DNA of 64,000 nucleotides, taken from the NCBI GenBank assembly GCA_964019425.1, contig OZ025803.1, forward strand, positions 372,001 through 436,000. The letters are read 5' to 3'. The notes beneath the pieces are model-generated. The model worked only from the letters and a program-made list of their open reading frames with translations. It made no database searches and had not been told where the DNA came from. Origin of the DNA: Flectonema sp. DT1601. Taxonomy: Eukaryota > Euglenozoa > Diplonemea > Diplonemida > Diplonemidae. The position numbers were made by a program, and so were the translations under genes. Below are positions 56,365-64,000 of the stretch, one piece after another (the first letter of the stretch is position 1; each line of letters begins with the position of its first letter).

Positions 56365-56560
56365 TGCCCAAATACCACGAAAGAAAATTGAAAGCCCCGG
56401 AACAGTACTGCGGATCGTTCACCCTTATTTGTCCAACGCAGTATAATTGTATTGTGGGCTTACCGAAGAGCTTTATAAAAGTACTGCAATAATTGGGTTT
56501 CACATGGTCATATCACTCAGCAAGAAATGAAATAAAAGGATCAGGTAAGATGACAGTCGG
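56365..56560. repeat. Dispersed repeat, copy 2
   Basis: Diverged copy of 27350-27560, with the same order of shared blocks. It ends a few bases from the P5A ATPase fragment. Confidence 0.6.
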
Positions 56561-56589
56561 TTTATCGCTATAACTGCGCCAGATCCGTC

Positions 56590-56858
56590 GTGACATCAAG
56601 CTTGTCTGTCTTCGCCTCCTTTTGCATTTCTTCAATCTTCTGCGTAAGATCCTTAAATCTCTTTGTGGTTGCTTTGTTCTCTGCATCAGCGATACTTTTC
56701 TCTTTTTGCTCCCAGTTCCCTCTGCGGGCAGTTTGTTCTTTAGCATCGTAGCGCCAGTCAACACCACGGAGAGCTGCAACTTCGATAGGGTCACCAACAA
56801 TCTTGTCACCAGAGCTGCCATCTAATGCTACCAGAGAATGGCACCCTCCAAGAATAAT
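56590..56858 (-). pseudogene. P5A ATPase internal fragment (duplicate)
   Basis: About 270 bp match 62250-62561 of the P5A gene: the nucleotide-binding region (ILGGCHSLVALDGSSGD, DPIEVAALRGVDW) and the charged insert after it. Relative to the intact gene, 21 bp and 15 bp are missing, both multiples of three, and the ATPase frame stays open through the copy. Homology begins abruptly at ATTATTCTTGGAGGG and ends near CAAGCTTG/TCGTGACA. No flanking exon is present, so it cannot encode an ATPase. Confidence 0.85.
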
Positions 56859-57185
56859 TACTTCTATATCTCACTACAAGCTTCAACTCCATTGTAATAT
56901 TTTTATCAGATCACAAGTTCCTCAATCACACTCTCAATAGAGCTGTCGTGTTTCAGAAGTATTACAGCCAGAGTTCTATTTAATAATAACAAGTCCCATT
57001 CCTTGTAGGAATGATATTTGACTAGAGAACTTTACTGTGGCTCTTTCTAACTCGCAATGTAACCTCTCTTCTATCATCTCATTTTCTCTTGCTTGTTCCT
57101 CAAATAATTTCTTCAAGTACTTTGTGTGATTGTTAAATAATTGTTTACCTTTCTAACTCTAAATAGTTTGTTGTAAGAGGTGGAT

Positions 57186-57995
57186 CTACACAAACAAATC
57201 CATTGGAGAGTATTTTATTATAATTTGAGAGAATTTTGGTAATTCTCTGATGGGATCCAAATCAGCATCAGTGAGAATATGTTCAAAGGAATTGTACCCC
57301 AACTCAAGTGACTTTTCAAAGGCAGCAAGAGCTTGGTCAGGACTGGAATTGTTTGAGTGACTGCAAGCTAAATTATAATACGAGGAAGCCATGGGTGACA
57401 GTCGAGTAGCAAATTCAAAGCACTTCACCGCTGAAGGGAAGTCAGATATGTTGAGTGATCGAAGGCCCTTTTTCGATAAAAATGAATTGAGTCTCTTGAG
57501 GTCAGCGTCTAAGTAAAGCTGTCCATCAACAGAAGGAGTTACCTTTAACCAATAATCAAGATTGAAGTCTTCAGGGAATACCACTCCTGAAACAAGTGCT
57601 TCTTTAGTCTCGATCCCCATTATAAATGTCAGGACTTCTTCTACAACTTCTTCAGTCTGCTCAAGAGTAGTAGATATCCTTGTTGCTTGGCGTTTCTTCT
57701 TATTCATCTCTTTGAACGGCTTCTTTTTCTTGACTTCTAATCTGAGAGGAGTATATTTATTATTATTCTTTGAGATAATTACTTTCCAAAGTCTTACGCA
57801 CTCCTCCCATTCTACATCTGTATCCATCGAAATGACGTCTCCCTCATCATCCTTGTATCTCAACTCGAAGCTACCTCTTGACCATTCTTTTACTCTTTCG
57901 TGTACAACTTGTAATGAAGGGTTGCATAAGGTTACTCTTCTGATGCTTTCTTTTTCATCATTTCTTGTGAATGTGACTTTCAGCGGGATGTTCAT
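57186..57995 (-). CDS. PB1 domain-TPR protein
   Basis: This intronless 269-residue protein starts at the first ATG. Residues 3-90 look like a PB1 domain: a basic N-terminal strand pair (LKVTFTRNDEKESIRRV) and an acidic OPCA-like motif (YKDDEGDVISMDTDVEW) at about 47-64, which normally mediates head-to-tail PB1 pairing. A Lys-rich linker follows (about 88-103). The C-terminal third has TPR-like helix pairs (FPSAVKCFEFATRLSP... YYNLACSHSNNSSPDQALAAFEKSLELG) ending in a DADLDPIRELPKF motif typical of the last TPR in solvent-exposed arrays. It is probably a cytosolic scaffold or adaptor. There is no signal peptide. The partner is unknown. Confidence 0.75.
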   Translation of the reverse strand: MNIPLKVTFTRNDEKESIRRVTLCNPSLQVVHERVKEWSRGSFELRYKDDEGDVISMDTDVEWEECVRLWKVIISKNNNKYTPLRLEVKKKKPFKEMNKKKRQATRISTTLEQTEEVVEEVLTFIMGIETKEALVSGVVFPEDFNLDYWLKVTPSVDGQLYLDADLKRLNSFLSKKGLRSLNISDFPSAVKCFEFATRLSPMASSYYNLACSHSNNSSPDQALAAFEKSLELGYNSFEHILTDADLDPIRELPKFSQIIIKYSPMDLFV

Positions 57996-59871
57996 TATTA
58001 TTTTTTTTTTTTTTATTGTTTGCTGACAGTCGCCTGGCGATGATTATAATACCACTATCACTAATTACAAGAAGTTATTTTCTTAAAAAAAAAAAAAAAA
58101 AAAAAAAAACGGAACTTTTCCCCGTCCTCAAAATTGATTTTAATGTGAGGCTAATCCTGTAATGAAGAATACTGCTGAATAATTTCATGTTTTTATTTAT
58201 ATTCCTTCTTCAACTACCGAAAGCTTCTCAAAAGCCTTTAATACACTGACGGCCCTAAGAGACTAGCCACCAAGTTAATCTTGCCTGGTATCTCTGACTA
58301 TAGCAACGGAGTAATTTTTCCATGATGCTTTACAATCAATTATAGGTCATTGCGGTAACAATTACTCTGACATGTAATTAACAAAGACCCTCAGTAGACG
58401 CGTAAATAATTGGAGACCACTTTGTTTCCTGCACACCCTGAGGGAGTACAAACTTTCTATATTTGCGCTGAAACTTAGGGTTCAGTGTTCTCCATCTGGC
58501 CTTTGCCCTAAATTCAAAAGTAGAGTAGTTTTGTCTTTTTGCTAGACCGTGTCCCTTATGAATTAGTACTTGAGACCAGGGATCTCCAGACAGTCTGAAT
58601 CTGCTTTCTGCCTCCCCCTGTTGTTGATAATAAGTGTGCCATGGAGCGAACCTCGGAGCCTGTGTTGCTTTGTTAATTTAGAAAAAAAGAGGTTTTATAG
58701 TAAAGAACTGAAGGGGATTATGCTTGCTTAAGAACCGTCAGAACGGGGGAAAAAAAAAAAAAAATAATACAAACATCTTTAGTCCACGACTGTCTAGAAT
58801 CCCAAAGCTTTACTGCTGTGCAGCTGAAAGACCTTGCCTGGTTACCCAGGCTCTTTACCCGGGATAGTAACATTTAGTTTTTAATTTAATACCCCTCGTT
58901 ATATCTGAAAAGGAAGGTTAATAAGTTTATTTATGTATTTTGTAAATCCTAACACTTGTACAACATGGTAAGCTAATAAACTCCAAAAAAAAACAACAAG
59001 ACAACCTTCCTGATAGTATCCTAAATCTCAACAAGGCATCTACGAAGAATCTGTGAGGTGTGAAAGAACATTACTAAAAAAACATCATAAAAAGACAAAC
59101 AATCATTTATTAAACTCACTGATTGGTAAAGTGTGACTACCCCACTGTAACCTTTCCAAAGCCTCTTTTCATATGAGATAAACAAAGTGAAGGAAAGGCT
59201 AAAAAGTGGTGTTCTTCTTATCTCTCTTTTCAAAGTGTACTCAACACACTTCAGGTAGTGTTTAAACCCTCACAGAGGTCGGGGATTGTAGAAAAAGCAT
59301 CCACAACCTGAAAGAAAACACTTACAATAATTACAAAGATATTTTTAAGCTGATAAACTGATGAGAAGTGAAAGGGGAATATGAGGGGCTAGCTAGTAGT
59401 TAGGGTGAGTATCCAGTATAGGTGAGATAGTCTTAATAGGGCACCGCCCTCTCTATACTACAATCGGTGAATCAGTCCTCAGGTTTTGACAACGCAGCCA
59501 ATCCAATCCGCTACAGACTGAAACAGTGGCTAGCTAGTAATCGGGAAGGAATTTCATTATTAGTTTTTTTCATATCACAAATTATGAAGGAAACCCTTCT
59601 TCCTTACTACAGTACTCTGCAAATATATTTAGTCAGTTCATTTGGTAAACAGAATAAAAAGAGAGCTCCGACCACCCGGATGCAGATACTTCAAAAAAAC
59701 AAAAACGGGAGTGAAATTAAAAAAAAAAAAAAAAAAAAAAGAAAAGGGGAAAATAATCAAAAAAAAAAAAAAAATCGCCTTCTGGCGGAACAGACCACTT
59801 GTCGGGTACGAGTCGTCAAAATTAGATACGAAGTGAAATATCATTTTACCTTCAGTACGCTAACTGTCGTA
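57996..59871. other. Spacer between PB1-TPR and P5A genes
   Basis: This is 1.88 kb of AT-rich DNA with A/T runs (58002-58015, 58086-58109, 59720-59740, 59760-59774). Short frames rich in Lys or Phe are homopolymer artefacts. A small hairpin GCCTGG-TTAC-CCAGGC lies near 58836. No gene was recognised. Confidence 0.5.
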
Positions 59872-62800
59872 TTAATCACCCAACTCTTTTTTATTCATTC
59901 TCTTGTAAATAAAGTATCCGATTATACCAAATAGTGGATTGGTAGCAAGCACCATAAAACCAACAACGACGTATCCAATAGTTTTAAGGACTGGAATGAA
60001 GTCCACTAATTTAGTAGCTGCGGCTTCCTCACACATTATACGGAAGATCTTTGGGGAGAAGATGGCAGTACATAAACGATCCCAAACAAAAGTTCCAAAG
60101 ACTGAAAGACTGATTAGATAAATTGTTTTCCATCTCATCTCGTCGTTTGGAAATGGAGCGAAGTGAAACATTTCATTTGCAGCTGGTGAGAATTCCCAGG
60201 CGACATACGCAACACATGCAAAGCATGAAAATAGCGATAACGTCAAAGCATGGTTCTCTAGGATACCTTTCATCCATGGACGTCCCTTGTAGTTCACAAA
60301 TAGAATTCCAATCATTTGAGAAGTCTCAACAAGGAACACAACAGTGTTTAAAAGATTAGGCATAAATGGACGAAGCCACAGTGCCTGACTGATCATAGAG
60401 AAGGAATCTTCCTCGTTTTCTTCAAGTTCGGGATTGTTACGGTGAAAATCGACGACCTTGGCGAGAAGCTCAGGTCCCATGGCTTCAGTTGACATAGTCA
60501 CAGCAACATGCATACAATAAACATGAATTAGTGCCTGGCCGAGGAAGGACATAAATATCGCTGGGTGGAATAACGAGCGAAGAGGACGTTGAGGATGCAT
60601 CTTGTCAATTGGAGTAGCGTAAGAGAATGCAAGGTTAGCGATAGTTAACAACCATCCACTTACAAGCATTTGTCTTTCAGACTGTCGGGCTCCTTCTAGA
60701 CTGAGAGCAGAAAGTGTATACGCAGTGATGACAGATTCCAACATCATAATTTGTTGTTGTTGAAGAGCACTCAGAAGAGTACATCTTCCCTGACGTATTA
60801 AATCGATTGTCGATTTGATTGTTGGAAGTCTCGAAGTAAACGAGGCGGCAACACTCGCGTCACCCGGTCTGATCATCAGAGTGTCTGATTCTCCTCCAGC
60901 AGCCAAAGCGTCTTCCAGAGACGGAGCGTATACGTTACCGACCTTTGAGACTTCACGTTCTTCCTTCACCATTTCAGTCTTAATGCGACCTAATACTGAT
61001 TGCATTGCTTGGAACTGTCCCATCACTCCGCAGTCCTCTCCTCGTTCTTCTCTTTTCTTTAATTCCTCCTGAAACCACTCTGCTTGCTTTCCCTTAATTT
61101 CTTCATTCTTCTTTCCCATTAAAGTTCTACGAACGGCATTAGCCTTCTGCGCTTTCTCGTCGAGCTCCTTTTGGTGTTTGTTGAGGAGCTGTTCGTTTGA
61201 CATGCCGTTTTCGTCGGTTTTCGTTTTGTCGCTGCCAGCGTCAGTGTTCGCATTTCCGTAACCAGACAGAAGAGCCAAACCGACGTCTGCCTGCTTCAAG
61301 GCGCCGACATCGTTAGAACCGTCTCCGCACATCAAAACGAAACCCTTCGATTCTTGTTGAATGGCTCGGATAACTTTTGCCTTTCCGGGAGGACTCATAC
61401 GAGCAAACACCTCGATGTACGTTACTTCACGCCAGATACCTGGTCCAACTATTGCTGCTGCCTTCTCGAGATTCTCTTCTTCTGTCATCAAGTTGTATTC
61501 TTCAGATAGTTCTTTAACGCACCCAACTTCGTATGGAATTCGCTTCTTGTCGTCTCCTGTTTGTTTATTTATTTAAATAAGTTTTACTCAAAGAGAAGTC
61601 GCTTTGTTTTGAATTAGAAGAAAACATACCCAGAGCACTAACCCATTCAGCCTTGTCATCGTTTACTTCGATTACAAGCGTCTCAGATGATGTGCAAATT
61701 CCGACTTCCTTAGCAACGTGGAGGGCAGTTAGAGGACCATCACCAGTAACCATTATTAAGGAGTGATCGGAATCTTTAAGGGATCCAATCTGTTTGTTGT
61801 ATTTTTTATTATAATTTTCTAAAGTAATCCTTCACGAGGAACACATTACATACAACAGCAGAGGTGTCATTTCTAATTCTGCATGAGAATCCGATAAACC
61901 CGGCAAACTTCAGATCTTTCTCAACCTGTTTGATTGTTTGTTTTATTGTTGTTTTATTATATTTGTATTTATATCAGTTCAATTCATACCTCTGCGCGAG
62001 TCGGTTTGGAAGAACTAGCAGGGAGCCATTTATAAGCGAGTGCGAGAACACGCTTACCTTCAGCCATGTGAGAAACGAATGATTTTTTATACCAAGTTGG
62101 GATATCTTTTGGGTTCAAAAGATTTAAAACTGCTTCAGGTGATCCTTTCACGAGAACACAATTCTTCTGCTCTGCCTGCTGACATCCCGAAATCTCAGCG
62201 ACGACACTCATTCTCTGCAACTGACTGCTGAAGTGGAATCTGTGTTTTATCGTGACAGCAAGCTTGTCTGTCTTCGCCTTTTCTCTGGAAATCTTCGCCT
62301 CCTTTTGCATTTCTTCAATCTTCTGCGTAAGCTCCTTAAATCTCTTTGTGGTTGCTTTGTAAGCTTTAATTTCCTTCTCTGCATCAGCGATACTTTTCTC
62401 TTTTTGCTCCCAGTTCCCTCTGCGGGCAGTTTGTTCTTTAGCATCGTAGCGCCAGTCAACACCACGGAGAGCTGCAACTTCGATAGGGTCACCAACAATC
62501 TTGTCACCAGAGCTGCCATCTAATGCTACCAGAGAATGGCACCCTCCAAGAATAATTGAAGACATCTCTGATGCATCACACATTGGAGTGAGAGACATTG
62601 CTTTCTCAGCAGTCATTTTAGATTCATTGTTAACGACACCTGATGGTACTAATGTGTCTGTTGTAAGAGTTCCAGTTTTATCAAACAGAGCGTGAGTAAT
62701 CTTACCAGCGTATGGGACTCTAAACGGTTCAGTACACATGATTCCAGCCTTAGCCATCGCCATCAGCGCCGTATTGACAGCGAGTGCCATTTGCATTGGA

Positions 62801-64000
62801 AGTTGTCTTGGTACCACACTACTGATAATGATTCCTGACTTGATAAGAAGCTCGTGAGTAGTACGATCACCCTTCTGTTGTCCTTTGTTAAACACGTGTA
62901 CAGCTGCAGCAATCGCAAAGCAGAGCAACAGTAGAAGTGCTAACATCGTTTCCTTTGAGTCACCAGACACACCTTCAGTACTAAATTCAATAAGTTGCAT
63001 TAAAGATCCTTGACTAGATCCAAATCCGGTTCTGAGAACGATGCAAATCGCGCCATCATTTGGTGGCCTTGTCATGCTCTTTGGAAGGGTTGGTGCAGAT
63101 TTAGCGTTTAGGAGATTAGTGCCGCTGTACAAAGTGTGGATACGATGCTTTCCTTCAATGTTTAACATCTCTGAACCTTCTCCTGTTAATGGAACCGCGT
63201 CTTTCATTGCGGGTGTTGACTCTCCAGTGAGAGATGCTTCATTCACAACAGCAGATCCATAAACTAAAAGACAGTCGCAAGGAACGCAATCGCTGATGTC
63301 ATTGCTGGTCGGTGGCTTCGCATCTTTCGGATCTTTCTTGACAGCCGTAAACATATTTACAGAAATAACATCACCAGGAACTAATCCTTGAGAGTTGATT
63401 TCCAACCACTTTCCATTTCTTAGGACGTGTACAGGAGATGGTTTGATTGACATCTTCGTCAACTGTCCGAGAGTCTTGAGTCTCTGGAAAGCTGTTCCAC
63501 CTTCCAACATCATTATCATAAAGAACGTGAAGAAAGTAAACTGCCAATATCCATCAAGCATCCAAAGGACTGAGCAGAATATTTGAAAGACAGGTATTGG
63601 AGATATCATTTGTGATCTCCACATTGTGAAGATTGTTGGCGGAACGATCTGCAGCCGATTCTCTCCAAAAATTAGAAGCAAGTCAGAAACATCTTTATCA
63701 GATAATCCATTCTCTTTCTTGAGGTAAGTATCAATTGAACTGGTTACTGAAGCAGCCACAGGAACAACACATCCATTTCCTGTCGTACCAGTAACCTCAC
63801 AAGTCGGTTCTTCATCTTCCGCGAGGTAGCAATACTTTCTTCTTTGAAATTCAAACACCAGCTGTCCTGTTACTTTACTTCTTGCTAATGAAGAGATTCC
63901 AGGTTTCCCATGATGCTTCAACGTGTCGATTAATATTTCAGTTCCTACTTCAATAATGGTAGCTGGCTTGTAAAGCATCGTAGTACGGAAGTTGAGGTCC
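59872..64000 (-). CDS. ATP13A1: P5A-type ATPase (ATP13A1/Spf1-like), 5' end outside window
   Basis: Four exons: 64000-61990 (open to the edge), 61925-61854, 61789-61630, 61556-59872, with introns of 64, 64 and 73 nt (donors GTATGA, GTATGT, GTATGT; acceptors ACAG). They encode 1308 residues to a TAA-type end KKELGD. Numbering from the first Met in the window at 63978: actuator LTGES (250-254), phosphorylation Asp433 in FDKTGTLT, KGSPEAV (611-617), and, in exon 4, MCGDGSNDVGALKQADVGLAL. Exon 2 supplies VEKDLKFAGFIGFSC and exon 3 MVTGDGPLTA. CTEPFRVPYAGK before the DKTGT motif is typical of P5A. These ER pumps remove mislocalised transmembrane helices. The M4 motif reads PRQLPMQ where P5A usually has PPELPME, and a charged helical insert (about 512-577) is present. 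At least the N-terminal membrane helices lie beyond the edge. Confidence 0.9.
62248..62445 (-). other. Charged coiled-coil-like insert in the P5A nucleotide domain
   Basis: Residues about 512-577 (DAKEQTARRGNWEQKEKS to EAKISREKAKTDK) are almost entirely Lys/Glu/Ala/Gln and lie between RGVDW and the KHRFHFSSQLQRMSV strand that are normally close together in the family. The PseudoP5A fragment at 56590-56858 carries a shorter form of this insert. Confidence 0.7.

Larger units (their letters stand above)
55924..57185. other. Spacer upstream of gene F
   Basis: It contains the gene F promoter, an A-run (56160-56176), dispersed repeat copy 2 (56365-56560), the P5A ATPase fragment (56590-56858) and about 325 bp of plain AT-rich 3' flank of the PB1-TPR gene. 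Confidence 0.5.

Noticed and set aside
59467-59934. 155-codon plus-strand frame with a poly-Lys core
   Set aside because: It crosses two long A-runs and overlaps the 3' end of the P5A gene on the other strand.

Overview
The window is from a nuclear genome of a eukaryotic microbe that I cannot place precisely. It has short spliceosomal introns (about 58-100 nt in ordinary genes) with a near-uniform GTATGT/GTATGA donor, a branch-like CTAAC/CTGAC and a CAG acceptor. Long homopolymer runs fill the gene-free DNA. It carries a lysosomal-type papain protease, an ER P5A ATPase and secreted CAP/EGF proteins. Kinetoplastids are unlikely because most genes have cis-introns. A free-living protist (for example a stramenopile or a relative) fits, but this is inference. 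Every credible gene lies on the minus strand.

Layout, left to right. 1-1325: 5' part of a coiled-coil protein cut by the window edge. 1982-2701: a permuted papain-fold (YiiX/NlpC-like) protein. 3325-4272: a cathepsin X/Z-type carboxypeptidase. 6625-7507: a two-exon MGCC (lipid-anchored) protein. 8356-55923: a tandem family of six huge paralogues, here called A-F in order. 56590-56858: a relic fragment of a P5A ATPase. 57186-57995: a PB1-TPR protein. 59872-64000: most of a P5A-type (ATP13A1/Spf1) ATPase in four exons, with its 5' end outside the window.

The centre of interest is the 47-kb family. Spliced, each intact member (1260 to about 2375 aa) is a type I surface protein: signal peptide, Cys-rich leader, CAP/SCP domain, 18-40 EGF-like units, a short Ser/Thr/Asn stalk encoded by exon 2, and an exon 3 encoding one transmembrane helix plus a 30-40 residue cytoplasmic tail with a conserved VS(F/L)xxF motif. 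The long reading frames alone miss the membrane anchor. Two blocks inside the EGF region vary by whole 297-bp doublets (doublet counts 3/2, 3/3, 1/0, 4/3 and 8/4 in A-E). Promoters come in two types and 3' ends in two types, recombined between members. F is broken by a frameshift and an out-of-frame deletion junction.

Intron 2 of gene E is expanded to about 6.7 kb by 188 copies of a 34-bp minisatellite in perfect register. The unit resembles, and probably derives from, the family's own intron 2 sequence. As RNA on the gene's sense strand each unit folds into an 11-bp hairpin, and the only common sequence variant changes a U-A pair into a U-G pair. Each unit also carries a branch-point-like TACTGAC, a CAG and a GTGAGA. 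This intronic hairpin array, inside a recombining family of giant CAP-EGF receptors, is the best candidate here for an undescribed system.
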